The notes: generated by a model from the sequence alone, not told the origin. A stretch of DNA of 64,000 bases from Escherichia boydii (GCA_041890495.1 CP169086.1:2666001-2730000); one strand, 5' to 3'; positions 45,467-59,120 are shown, counted from the first letter of the stretch. Numbers and translations: made by a program.

Positions 45467-45892
45467 ATGCTTAAACAGGTAGAAATTTTCACCGATGGTT
45501 CGTGTCTGGGCAATCCAGGACCTGGGGGTTACGGCGCTATTTTACGCTATCGCGGACGCGAGAAAACCTTTAGCGCTGGCTACACCCGCACCACCAACAA
45601 CCGTATGGAGTTGATGGCCGCTATTGTCGCGCTGGAGGCGTTAAAAGAACATTGCGAAGTCATTTTGAGTACCGACAGCCAGTATGTCCGCCAGGGTATC
45701 ACCCAGTGGATCCATAACTGGAAAAAACGTGGCTGGAAAACCGCAGACAAAAAACCAGTAAAAAATGTCGATCTCTGGCAACGTCTTGATGCTGCATTGG
45801 GGCAGCATCAAATCAAATGGGAATGGGTTAAAGGCCATGCCGGACACCCGGAAAACGAACGCTGTGATGAACTGGCTCGTGCCGCGGCATGA
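45467..45892 (+). CDS. rnhA: Ribonuclease HI, C-terminally truncated by a one-base deletion
   Basis: Endonuclease that cuts RNA in RNA-DNA hybrids. The first 141 residues equal E. coli RNase HI, with catalytic Asp10 (IFTDGSCLG), Glu48 (NRMELMAA), Asp70 (STDSQYV) and Asp134 (NERCDELA) all present. Near 45889 the expected GCGATG reads GCATG, so the frame ends at TGA and the final 14 residues ([14 protein letters not shown] in the next frame, to 45933) are lost. The missing tail lies outside the catalytic core. The deletion opens a cluster of similar indels in yafS and gloB, so a sequencing error is as likely as a real mutation. Confidence 0.9.
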
Positions 45893-45929
45893 ATCCCACA
45901 CTGGAAGATACAGGCTACCAAGTTGAAGT

Positions 45930-46655
45930 TTAAGCCTGTGGTTTACGACATTGCCGGGTGGCTCCAACCGCCTGGCGAATTCGTGGCTTGTTTTTACTCT
46001 GTTTCATCGGATTTAGCGTTAAAGGAATAGTCCGTTTCCGGGCAACAATAAGTTGTAAGCAACCAAGCGCAGGAATATGCGCATTCAATAGTTTTCCTCC
46101 GTGTTTGTTCCACGGGAGAACGTGGAAAACGGCTGGCGTGTAGCACTTCAAAATTCAACAAAGAGAGCCAGTCCAGCTGCCGCATCAGAGTAAACATCCG
46201 CTGTTATAGGGCGAGGTTTTGCGCAATACCGGCACAAGTTTGCGTAATCCCATAAAACTGATGGGATTGAAGCCACTAATGACCAGCCAGCCATCATCAA
46301 TCAATACCCGATCGGCTTCACGCAATAAACGATGCGGATCGGTGCACCACGGCAATGTATGTGCCAGTAGACAAACATCAACGGATTTATCGGCAAAAGG
46401 AAGATGAAGTGGGTCCGCCTGTACCTGGACGGGCATTCCTTGCGCAGAAACATTCACTTGATGAGAAACCGCGCACGCTTCGCAATTGATTTCTGCGCTT
46501 AAATTGCCAATCTTAAGCAGATGAAAACCATAACATTTTAGTGAACCACGGGTTGAGGCTGGCGCTCCAGCGCCTTGCGATAAAGGCTTTCCCCAGGGCA
46601 AATCGCCCCAGCAATCAGGAGCCACGACAGTTTGAGGGACTCTTGCCGGTTTCAT
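45930..46655 (-). pseudogene. yafS: Methyltransferase-like YafS, broken by five single-base indels
   Basis: Class I SAM-dependent methyltransferase-like protein (about 240 residues in E. coli). Starting at the ATG at 46655, the frame is disturbed three times (+C near 46586, +C near 46562, +T near 46533, together restoring frame and scrambling about 17 residues after WGK), then by -C near 46200, which causes an early stop after KTSPYNS, and +T near 46127, which restores the frame through to the expected stop at 45930. The remaining sequence agrees with K-12 YafS (for example YGFHLLKIGNLSAEINCEAC). Net frame is conserved, which is unusual for decay and points to consensus errors. Confidence 0.8.
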
Positions 46656-46688
46656 CACAACCTTCCGTTTCACACTGAGAGGTAATCT

Positions 46689-47444
46689 ATGAATCTTAAC
46701 AGTATTCCCGCCTTTGATGACAATTACATCTGGTTTTGAATGATGAAGCAGGTTCGCTGCCTGATTGTCGATCCCGGAGACGCAGAGCCAGTATTAAACG
46801 CCATTGCCGCCAATAACTGGCAACCGGAGGCCATATTTCTCACCCACCATCACCACGATCACGTTGGCGGCGTAAAAGAACTGGTGGAAAAGTTTCCACA
46901 AATTGTGGTGTATGGTCCACAAGAGACACAAGATAAGGGAACAACACAGGTAGTCAAAGATGGCGAAACTGCCTTCGTTTTGGGGCATGAATTTAGTGTA
47001 ATTGCTACGCCGGGTCACACTTTAGGACATATCTGTTACTTCAGTAAACCTTATCTATTTTGCGGCGACACACTGTTTTCTGGTGGGTGTGGTCGGTTGT
47101 TTGAAGGGACAGCATCACAAATGTATCAATCACTTAAAAAGTTAAGTGCGTTACCTGACGATACATTGGTATGTTGTGCTCATGAATATACCTTATCAAA
47201 TATGAAGTTTGTTTTGAGTATTCTCCCGCACGATTTGTCCATAAATGATTATTATCGTAAAGTTAAGGAGTTACGGGCAAAAAATCAAATAACACTACCC
47301 GTAATTCTGAAAAATGAGCGGCAAATTAATGTTTTTTTAAGAACGGAAGATATTGATTTAATTAATGTAATTAATGAAGAAACATTATTGCAACAACCTG
47401 AAGAGCGTTTTGCATGGTTAAGGTCAAAGAAAGATAGGTTCTGA
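46689..47444 (+). pseudogene. gloB: Hydroxyacylglutathione hydrolase (glyoxalase II) with compensating frameshifts
   Basis: Zinc metallo-beta-lactamase-fold enzyme that releases lactate from S-lactoylglutathione; 251 residues in E. coli. From the ATG at 46689 the frame reads 16 codons and hits TGA at 46737 because one G is missing (TGGTTTTG for TGGGTTTTG); about 20 bases later an extra T (GGTTCGC) restores it. An ATG at 46740 directly after the stop could reinitiate, giving a protein that lacks the first 17-20 residues. Downstream everything is intact, including THHHHDHVGG, ATPGHTLGHICY, FCGDTLFSGGCGR and CAHEYT. If the two indels are errors the gene is normal and equals K-12 GloB with one substitution noticed. 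Confidence 0.85.
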
Positions 47445-47515
47445 TAAAACTTTCTTGTCATCGGCTCCGTTCGCCGTTATGATCGGTCGTCTTTTAAGCA
47501 ACTATTGACACACAC

Positions 47516-48874
47516 ATGAAGGCAAAAGCGATATTACTCGCCTCTGTCCTGCTCGTGGGTTGCCAGAGTACCGGCAACGTTCAACAGCACGCACAGAGCC
47601 TTTCTGCAGCTGGTCAAGGGGAAGCAGCAAAGTTTACAAGTCAGGCACGATGGATGGACGATGGGACGTCTATCGCGCCAGATGGTGACTTGTGGGCTTT
47701 CATTGGCGACGAGCTAAAGATGGGAATTCCGGAAAATGACCGGATTCGCGAACAGAAACAGAAATATTTACGCAATAAGAGCTATCTCCACGATGTAACT
47801 TTACGGGCAGAGCCGTATATGTACTGGATAGCAGGGCAAGTTAAAAAACGTAACATGCCTATGGAACTGGTACTACTACCCATAGTGGAGAGCGCTTTTG
47901 ATCCTCACGCAACGTCTGGCGCCAATGCCGCAGGCATCTGGCAGATCATTCCGAGCACGGGGCGCAATTATGGTTTGAAACAGACCCGCAATTATGACGC
48001 GCGTCGCGATGTTGTTGCTTCAACAACTGCCGCGCTGAATATGATGCAGCGTCTGAACAAAATGTTTGACGGCGACTGGCTTCTGACCGTAGCGGCTTAT
48101 AACAGCGGCGAAGGTCGGGTCATGAAGGCAATTAAAACCAACAAAGCGCGTGGGAAATCCACGGACTTCTGGTCGTTACCGTTGCCGCAGGAAACGAAGC
48201 AGTACGTGCCTAAAATGCTGGCATTGAGTGATATTCTCAAAAACAGCAAGCGTTATGGCGTACGTCTGCCAACGACCGATGAAAGCCGTGCTCTGGCGCG
48301 TGTGCACCTGAGCAGCCCGGTTGAAATGGCGAAGGTAGCAGATATGGCGGGGATTTCCGTCAGCAAGCTGAAGACATTCAACGCTGGCGTAAAAGGCTCC
48401 ACGCTGGGCGCAAGTGGCCCGCAGTACGTGATGGTGCCAAAGAAGCATGCAGATCAACTGCGTGAATCTCTGGCTTCAGGCGAAATTGCTGCTGTACAGT
48501 CGACGCTGGTTGCCGACAATACGCCGCTTAACAGCCGTGTTTACACCGTACGCTCTGGCGACACGCTTTCAAGTATCGCTTCACGTCTCGGCGTAAGCAC
48601 CAAAGATTTGCAGCAGTGGAACAAACTGCGCGGATCTAAGCTGAAGCCAGGCCAAAGTTTGACGATTGGTGCAGGCAGTAGCGCACAGCGACTGGCAAAC
48701 AACAGCGATAGCATTACGTATCGTGTGCGCAAAGGCGATTCGCTTTCAAGCATTGCTAAACGCCACGGCGTGAACATCAAAGATGTGATGCGCTGGAACA
48801 GCGACACTGCGAATCTGCAACCAGGCGATAAGCTGACGTTGTTTGTGAAAAACAACAACATGCCAGATTCCTGA
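47516..48874 (+). CDS. mltD: Membrane-bound lytic murein transglycosylase D
   Basis: Outer-membrane lipoprotein that cleaves peptidoglycan glycan strands to 1,6-anhydro ends. Lipobox LLVGCQS (Cys16), an SLT domain (about 105-235) with catalytic Glu in LLPIVESAFDPHATS and GIWQIIPSTGRNYGL, then two LysM repeats (about 343-386 and 401-444; VYTVRSGDTLSSIASRLG and YRVRKGDSLSSIAKRHG). 452 residues, equal to K-12. The frame is intact, so the indel zone ends before this gene. Confidence 0.97.
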   Translation: MKAKAILLASVLLVGCQSTGNVQQHAQSLSAAGQGEAAKFTSQARWMDDGTSIAPDGDLWAFIGDELKMGIPENDRIREQKQKYLRNKSYLHDVTLRAEPYMYWIAGQVKKRNMPMELVLLPIVESAFDPHATSGANAAGIWQIIPSTGRNYGLKQTRNYDARRDVVASTTAALNMMQRLNKMFDGDWLLTVAAYNSGEGRVMKAIKTNKARGKSTDFWSLPLPQETKQYVPKMLALSDILKNSKRYGVRLPTTDESRALARVHLSSPVEMAKVADMAGISVSKLKTFNAGVKGSTLGASGPQYVMVPKKHADQLRESLASGEIAAVQSTLVADNTPLNSRVYTVRSGDTLSSIASRLGVSTKDLQQWNKLRGSKLKPGQSLTIGAGSSAQRLANNSDSITYRVRKGDSLSSIAKRHGVNIKDVMRWNSDTANLQPGDKLTLFVKNNNMPDS

Positions 48875-48890
48875 CAAACCAGATAATAAA

Positions 48891-48919
48891 AAGGCACCGA
48901 TTCCCCCGGTGCCTTTTTT
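48891..48919. terminator. Bidirectional terminator between mltD and yafE
   Basis: Stem AAGGCACCG/CGGTGCCTT with a seven-base loop, A-run on the left and T-run on the right; lies between convergent genes and at the junction of E. coli-like mltD with the Enterobacter-like yafE. Confidence 0.85.
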
Positions 48920-48921
48920 AT

Positions 48922-49695
48922 TTATGCCGCTTTATGTGCATCTACCATGATGATATCACTGGTGAAAAAGCCATCATTCTGCAAGGCAAAATACGCCTTT
49001 ACCTCTGCGGACGCGCTTTCCTGATAGAGTCTGATCGCCTGGCTTAATGCTTCCGGAGTACGCATACGCGCGATCCACGAGCTGAACTCCAGAGGTAAGC
49101 GATCGGTAATCAACGCGCGCGCGATCAGCCCCGCTTCAGTGACAAGCGACAACCACTCTCCGCTGGAGTAGTTTTGCACGTGCGAGGTATCGCGCAGCGC
49201 TTCTACCGTTTGCAGCCAGATATTGCGCACCGGGTGTCCAGGTGACATCACATCCATAATGATGAATGTGCCGCCCGGCTTCAGAACGCGTTTGACCTCG
49301 CGTAATGCCTGGCCGACATCATTCCAGTGGTGCGCGGAATAACGGCTGATAACCACCTCAAACGAGGCATCATCAAAAGGTAAGGATTCGGCATAGCCCT
49401 GACGCGTATCAATGTTGTCCAGCCCCTTCGCTTTCGCCGCCTCGGCAACGACGTCCAGCATCTGGCTGGATAAGTCATACGCGGTAACGTGCGCGACCTG
49501 CTGCGCAGCCGTAAAGCTGGCATGCCCTGCTCCGCAGCCCAAATCCAGCACGTGCGCCTGCGGGAACGCCGTCAGACGTTCACCGAGACGCACCAGATCG
49601 CGGCCAGAAGCATGCACGGCGCTGCTCAGATAGGCACTTGCCTGAGAACCAAACTGTTTTTCTACGTTGTCATGATGGGAGTGTGTTGTTGTCAT
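48922..49695 (-). CDS. yafE: SAM-dependent methyltransferase YafE
   Basis: Cytoplasmic class I methyltransferase of 257 residues, UbiE/BioC-like. SAM-binding motif I VLDLGCGAGHASF and the later motif RYSAHHWNDVGQALREVKRVLKPGG are intact. Substrate unknown. The ATG at 49695 follows AAAGGA; the frame is open 19 codons upstream. Its sequence differs from K-12 YafE at roughly a fifth of positions, in contrast with the adjacent mltD, so it belongs to the third Enterobacter-like block. Confidence 0.92.
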   Translation of the reverse strand: MTTTHSHHDNVEKQFGSQASAYLSSAVHASGRDLVRLGERLTAFPQAHVLDLGCGAGHASFTAAQQVAHVTAYDLSSQMLDVVAEAAKAKGLDNIDTRQGYAESLPFDDASFEVVISRYSAHHWNDVGQALREVKRVLKPGGTFIIMDVMSPGHPVRNIWLQTVEALRDTSHVQNYSSGEWLSLVTEAGLIARALITDRLPLEFSSWIARMRTPEALSQAIRLYQESASAEVKAYFALQNDGFFTSDIIMVDAHKAA

Positions 49696-49770
49696 CGTAC
49701 TGTCCTTTGTGAGTGAAAAATAAAGGGCAGCACCCGCGCAGGCCTGCCCCACGGCAGACCTGACACACCA

Positions 49771-50571
49771 TTATTTATCAGGCTTGCCGGGACTGAATTC
49801 AACTAGTAGAGGGTTATGATCCGAGGCGCGCGTCACCAGAACAGAGGCATCGTGCACGCTCAAACCACGATAGAAGACAAAATCGAGAGGACGACCAAAG
49901 GCTTTTTTGCGCTGGTCATCGCTAAAACGAACTTCACGCAGCGACATTTCGCGCGCAAAGCGATACAGCGCATTCATGCGCGGACGGCTCCAGGCATTGA
50001 AATCGCCCGCCATAATGATAGGGCCGCTGTGATGGGCTATCTGATCGCCGATCGGAAGTAACTGCTTACTGTAGACATCCACGCCCAGGCTGAAATTTAC
50101 CGCATGGATATTCACGACCATCAGCATTCGGGTATCCGGCAGCGGATAGACCGTCACCAACGCCGATTTTGCCAGACGCAGGATAGGTTCACGTTCTCGC
50201 AGAGGACAGCAATAGACCGGATGTGCTGCTGAAAGCGTCATCACGCCTGAGGGGTGTTGCGGCAGGACAAATGCAGGCACCTGGTCGGCGGCAAGATAGT
50301 TCGTGGTGGCAAACCGGACCAGCTCAGGGGTGGTTTGCGCCTCCTGGAGCAGAACCAGGTGGGCATCTTTTCCAAAATTCTTGAGTACCGATAACCATTC
50401 GGCACGCTGCTGCTTAAAGATATTCCACACCAGTACACGGATTTTCTCATCGCTGCTTAACGGTGTGCCGGCGGGTAATGCCTGGCTTATGCTCGCAAAT
50501 GACCCCGGAGGCAAGATCCTCTCCGCGGGCATTCCGGCAACATAACGCATGGCATAGGTATTTTTTCGCAC
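49771..50571 (-). CDS. yafD: Endonuclease/exonuclease/phosphatase family protein YafD
   Basis: Protein of 266 residues with the EEP fold: Asn in ILVWNIFKQQ-like VLVWNIFKQ, Glu in LVLLQEAQTT, the DFNAWS motif (IIMAGDFNAWS) and the terminal SDHNPLLVEF, together the metal and catalytic residues. The true substrate is unknown. The start chosen is GTG at 50571, matching the E. coli protein (RKNTYAMRYVAG); an ATG at 50595 would add eight residues. Diverged from K-12 by scattered substitutions. Confidence 0.9.
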   Translation of the reverse strand: MRKNTYAMRYVAGMPAERILPPGSFASISQALPAGTPLSSDEKIRVLVWNIFKQQRAEWLSVLKNFGKDAHLVLLQEAQTTPELVRFATTNYLAADQVPAFVLPQHPSGVMTLSAAHPVYCCPLREREPILRLAKSALVTVYPLPDTRMLMVVNIHAVNFSLGVDVYSKQLLPIGDQIAHHSGPIIMAGDFNAWSRPRMNALYRFAREMSLREVRFSDDQRKKAFGRPLDFVFYRGLSVHDASVLVTRASDHNPLLVEFSPGKPDK

Positions 50572-50707
50572 TTTTGGAAACAGCCTCTGTAACATGAACC
50601 AGCCCGGAAAACGGACTGGTTCTAATGTTATAGGGACTTTAGGTCATACTTTCAACGCAATTTCTGAGAAACCGCTTTCCAGTTTTGTAAGCAAGCGCTT
50701 ACTGATG

Positions 50708-51883
50708 TTAACCCAGCGCAATGCGAGCAGGTTTATCAAGACGCCCGCTCAGGCCAATCAGCAGGAAGGCCACCAGGACAATCACCGCGCCAATCCACGG
50801 AGTCTGGGTTAACCCAACATGCGCTACGGTTTGTCCGCCAATGATGGAACCCAGCGCGATGCCGATATTAAATGCGGCAATGTTCAGACCCGATGCCACA
50901 TCCACCGCATTTGGCGTATAGAGCTCGGCTTTCTGGACAACGTAGACCTGAAGCCCGGGCACATTACCAAAGGCAAAGATCCCCATGACCAGCACCGTGA
51001 CCAGCGCCGCGTAGTGTATCGAAGCGGTGAACTGGAAAATCATCAGCAGAATAACCAGAGCGGCGAAGATAAATTTCAGCGCCGGTACCGCACCATGCTT
51101 ATCTGCAAGCTTTCCGCCCCAGATATTGCCAATGGCAACGGAAATACCGTATCCCAGCAAAATCCAGCTCACGGCATTGGGGGAAAAGCCCGCCAGGTCC
51201 TGCATCATCGGCGCCAGGAAGGTGAAGGCGGTGAATACGCCGCCATAGCCCAGTGCCGTAACCGCATAGATGATCAGCAAACGCGGATGCGTGAGCACCT
51301 TCAGCTGATCGCGCAGGCTGGCGCTCGCCCGTCCTGGAATATTCGACGGTACCAGCAGCAGGCTGGTCACCAGGGCGATAACCCCCAGCAAGGAGACGGC
51401 CAGGAACGTTTCGCGCCAGCCGAAGTGTTGTCCGATAAACGTTCCCAGCGGTACGCCCGTAACGAGTGCAACGGTCAGTCCACCAAACATGATCGCAATG
51501 GCTGAAGCCGCTTTCTCTTTGGGTACCAGGCTGGTTGCAATAGTGGAACCAATCGAGAAGAACACCCCGTGCGCAAGGCCGGTCAACAGACGGGCAATCA
51601 CCAGCGTGGTGTAGTCCGGAGCCTGCCAGGCAAGAATGTTGCCGGCGGTGAACAGCACCATCAGCGCGACTAACAGCTGCTTACGCGGAAAACGCCCGGT
51701 CAGCGCCGTCAACACTGGCGCACCGACGGCGACGCCCAGAGCGTAGATAGACACCAACAGCCCGGCAGAGGGTAACGAGATCGCAAGCTGGTTAGCAATA
51801 GTGGGAACCAGCCCCACGATAACAAATTCGGTCGTGCCAATTGCAAAGGCACTGATCGTCAGGGCAAGTAGCGCCAGTGGCAT
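50708..51883 (-). CDS. MFS transporter, DHA1 family (AraJ/YdhP-like)
   Basis: Proton-coupled exporter-type protein of 391 residues with 12 predicted helices. Motif A appears as LTGRFPRKQLLVALM and the helix-1 region reads FAIGTTEFVIVGLVPTIA, the usual start of the AraJ/YdhP/SotB group. Helix-5 segment ALVTGVPLGTFIGQHFGWR resembles the antiporter motif C. E. coli has no such gene between yafD and yafC, so it is specific to this genome type. It is divergent from yafC, a LysR regulator 104 bases away, which may control it. Substrate unknown. Confidence 0.88.
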   Translation of the reverse strand: MPLALLALTISAFAIGTTEFVIVGLVPTIANQLAISLPSAGLLVSIYALGVAVGAPVLTALTGRFPRKQLLVALMVLFTAGNILAWQAPDYTTLVIARLLTGLAHGVFFSIGSTIATSLVPKEKAASAIAIMFGGLTVALVTGVPLGTFIGQHFGWRETFLAVSLLGVIALVTSLLLVPSNIPGRASASLRDQLKVLTHPRLLIIYAVTALGYGGVFTAFTFLAPMMQDLAGFSPNAVSWILLGYGISVAIGNIWGGKLADKHGAVPALKFIFAALVILLMIFQFTASIHYAALVTVLVMGIFAFGNVPGLQVYVVQKAELYTPNAVDVASGLNIAAFNIGIALGSIIGGQTVAHVGLTQTPWIGAVIVLVAFLLIGLSGRLDKPARIALG

Positions 51884-51987
51884 AAAATACTCCGTATCAT
51901 CAGGATTAAGATGACAGGCAGTATGCGCCAGTGTTTAAATAACAAAAATGGTCAAAATCTCAATAGAATTTTGCAGGTGGTGCAACA

Positions 51988-52893
51988 ATGAAAGCAACGT
52001 CAGAAGAGCTGACAATCTTTGTCGCCGTTGTTGAAAGCGGCAGCTTTAGCCGCGCGGCCGAACAGCTGGGTCAGGCTAATTCGGCCATCAGCCGTTCGGT
52101 AAAGAAACTGGAGATGAAGCTTGGAGTGAGTCTGCTCAACCGAACGACGCGGCAGCTGAGCCTGACGGAAGAAGGCGAGCGTTACTTTCGCCGCGTGCAG
52201 TCGGTACTGCAGGAGATGGCTGCAGCCGAGACGGAGATTATGGAGACCCGCAGCACGCCGCGTGGATTGCTGCGCATTGATGCGGCCACGCCGGTGGTGC
52301 TTCACTTTCTGATGCCGCTGATCAAACCTTTCCGCGAGCGCTATCCGGAGATGACGCTATCTCTGGTCTCCTCAGAGACGTTTATCAACCTCATCGAGCG
52401 GAAAGTGGATGTGGCTATTCGGGCGGGAACCCTGACAGATTCAAGCTTGCGTGCCCGCCCTCTGTTTGCCAGCTACCGCAAAATTATCGCATCACCAGAG
52501 TATATTGCCGAACATGGTAAACCGGAGACGGTTGAAGAATTGAAGCATCATCTGTGCCTGGGCTTTACGGAGCCGGTATCGCTAAACACCTGGCCTGTCG
52601 CCTGTCATGATGGTCAGTTGCATGAAATCACCTGCGGGTTATCGTCTAACAGCGGGGAAACGCTAAAACAGCTGTGCCTTACCGGGAATGGCATCGCCTG
52701 TTTGTCGGATTACATGATTGATAAAGAAATTGCGCGTGGTGAGCTCGTGGAGTTAATGGCCGATAAGCGCCTACCTGTAGAGATGCCTTTTAGCGCGGTG
52801 TATTACAGTGACAGAGCGGTAAGCACGCGCATCCGGGCCTTTATTGACTTCCTGAGTGAACATATAAAAACAGCTCCCGAAGGAGCTGTATGA
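51988..52893 (+). CDS. yafC: LysR-family regulator YafC
   Basis: Transcription factor of 301 residues. N-terminal winged helix (SEELTIFVAVVESGSFSRAAEQLGQ, about 5-64) and a periplasmic-binding-like effector domain (about 90-295). It aligns with E. coli YafC, also upstream of dkgB, but with many substitutions (AISRSVKKLE where K-12 has AVSRAVKKLE). The divergent MFS gene is the likely local target. Its last codons lie in a small hairpin (ACAGCTCC...GGAGCTGT, 52869-52888) that may serve as terminator. Confidence 0.92.
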   Translation: MKATSEELTIFVAVVESGSFSRAAEQLGQANSAISRSVKKLEMKLGVSLLNRTTRQLSLTEEGERYFRRVQSVLQEMAAAETEIMETRSTPRGLLRIDAATPVVLHFLMPLIKPFRERYPEMTLSLVSSETFINLIERKVDVAIRAGTLTDSSLRARPLFASYRKIIASPEYIAEHGKPETVEELKHHLCLGFTEPVSLNTWPVACHDGQLHEITCGLSSNSGETLKQLCLTGNGIACLSDYMIDKEIARGELVELMADKRLPVEMPFSAVYYSDRAVSTRIRAFIDFLSEHIKTAPEGAV

Positions 52894-52920
52894 GGGTTTA
52901 GAGTACAGAGGGGGTTAATA

Positions 52921-53724
52921 TCAGTCCCATTCAGGAGCCAGACCTTCCGGGCTAACCAGGCGGTCGTTGCAATCCAGTGCGGCGATCGCTTTTTTATCTT
53001 CGGCATCAAGCTGTAAATTTTGTGCCTTAAGATTACTTTCCAGGTTTTTACGTTTAGTAGAAGAAGGAATTACTGAGTAACCTTCCCCCATAGCCCACGC
53101 CAGAATCACTTGTGCCGGAGTCGCATTGTGTTTAGCTGCGATACGAGCAATAACCTCATCTTTCAGGGCCTTACCATACGCCAGCGTCATATAGGAAGTA
53201 ATATGGATGCCGTGCTGTTTAGCCCAGGCAACCACTTTACGGTTTTGCAGATAAGGAGAGAGTTCAATCTGGTTAGTAGCGATGTTTTCAGCACCAACAG
53301 CAGCAATCGCTTTTTCCATCAACGGGATCGTGAAGTTGGAAATACCGATCTCACGCGTCAGCCCTTGTTTTTTGGCTTCCAGCAGCGCCTGCATAAACTC
53401 TTCAACAGAGACTTCATCGTTTGGTGACGGCCAGTGGATTAGCGTCAGATCAACATAATCGGTACGCAATTTTTGCAGGCTCTCTTTCAGACTTGGGATC
53501 AATTTGTCTTTGCTGAGATTTTCAATCCAGATTTTAGTGGTGATGTAGAGTTCATGACGTGGCACGCCACTTTCTGCAATCGCCTGACCTACTGCGGCTT
53601 CGTTATCATAGATTTGTGCGGTATCAATTGCGCGATAACCAAGTTCAAGCGCCGTTATCACAGATGAAATAACAACGTCGTCTTTCAGACGGAAAGTACC
53701 TAAACCAAATGCAGGGATAGCCAT
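52921..53724 (-). CDS. dkgB: 2,5-diketo-D-gluconate reductase B (methylglyoxal reductase)
   Basis: NADPH-dependent aldo-keto reductase, 267 residues, acting on methylglyoxal and 2,5-diketogluconate. Catalytic tetrad Asp/Tyr/Lys/His lies in [21 protein letters not shown] and [15 protein letters not shown] site [15 protein letters not shown]. Identical to K-12 DkgB as recalled, while the neighbouring yafC is not, placing a mosaic junction within about 50 bases between their convergent ends. Confidence 0.97.
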
Positions 53725-53846
53725 AATATGCCTCTTTTAATGCTATTTTCGTTAACTGAGGTGATTATGGGCTTCAGACTGTTGAGGAAAAAGAGCGTAA
53801 AATGCAGAGGATTTTTGCGATTCTGGCAATAATAGATATACAGACG

Positions 53847-53874
53847 AAAAAAAACCTCGAGCGTTAACTCGAGG
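53847..53874 (-). terminator. Terminator of the rRNA operon
   Basis: Stem CCTCGAG/CTCGAGG with a six-base loop; eight A on the plus strand give the T-run on the minus strand. It is 12 bases beyond the tRNA-Asp 3' end and is the terminator seen after E. coli rrnH. Confidence 0.9.
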
Positions 53875-53886
53875 CTTCTTAATAAG

Positions 53887-53963
53887 TGGCGGAACGGACG
53901 GGACTCGAACCCGCGACCCCCTGCGTGACAGGCAGGTATTCTAACCGACTGAACTACCGCTCC
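53887..53963 (-). tRNA. aspU: tRNA-Asp (anticodon GTC), distal gene of the rRNA operon
   Basis: 77 bases with CCA, identical to the copy at 44462-44538. Position after 5S is that of aspU in E. coli rrnH. Confidence 0.97.
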
Positions 53964-54015
53964 ACCGAATTCTTTTACAACCACCGGTTTTATGACCGGC
54001 TTACTGCTTAATTTG

Positions 54016-54135
54016 ATGCCTGGCAGTTCCCTACTCTCGCATGGGGAGACCCCACACTACCATCGGCGCTACGGCGTTTCACTTCTGAGTTCGGCATGGG
54101 GTCAGGTGGGACCACCGCGCTACGGCCGCCAGGCA
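54016..54135 (-). rRNA. rrfH: 5S ribosomal RNA
   Basis: Exactly 120 bases, beginning TGCCTGGCGGCCGTAGCG and ending CTGCCAGGCAT on the minus strand, as in E. coli. Confidence 0.98.
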
Positions 54136-54228
54136 AATTCTGTTTTATCAGACCGCTTCTGCGTTCTGATTTAATCTGTATCAGGCTGAAAATCTTCTCT
54201 CAATCCGCCAAAACAGCTTCGGCGTTGT

Positions 54229-57132
<2,904 letters not shown>

Positions 57133-57240
57133 TCACAACCCGAAGATGTTTCTTGCGATTCATCATCGTGTTGCGAAAATTTGAGAGACTCACGAACAAC
57201 TTTCATTGTTCAGTGTTTCAATTTTCAGCTTGATCCAGAT

Positions 57241-57252
57241 TTTTAAAGAGCA
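57241..57252 (-). promoter_or_regulatory. boxA antitermination site before 23S
   Basis: TGCTCTTTAAAA on the minus strand in the spacer between tRNA-Ala and 23S; bound by NusB-S10 in rRNA antitermination. Confidence 0.85.
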
Positions 57253-57315
57253 AAACTTCGCAGTGAACCTTTGCAGGTACACTCTGAAGTATTTTTTATT
57301 TAATCACTACAGAGA

Positions 57316-57391
57316 TGGTGGAGCTATGCGGGATCGAACCGCAGACCTCCTGCGTGCAAAGCAGGCGCTCTCCCAGCTGAGCTATAGCCCC
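57316..57391 (-). tRNA. alaV: tRNA-Ala (anticodon TGC)
   Basis: 76 bases with CCA in the 16S-23S spacer, anticodon TGC. Confidence 0.98.
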
Positions 57392-57433
57392 ATAACATGT
57401 AGTTAAAACCTCTTCAAATTTGCCGTGCAAATT

Positions 57434-57510
<77 letters not shown>

Positions 57511-57578
57511 GTAGAGGTTTTACTGCTCATTTTCATCAGACAATCTGTGTGAGCACTGCAAAGTACGTTTCTTTAAGG

Positions 57579-59120
<1,542 letters not shown>

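Noticed and set aside
45930..46673. yafS as two separate small genes (46185-46673 and 45994-46197)
   Set aside because: Together they reconstruct one E. coli YafS frame interrupted by single-base indels, so they are parts of one gene.
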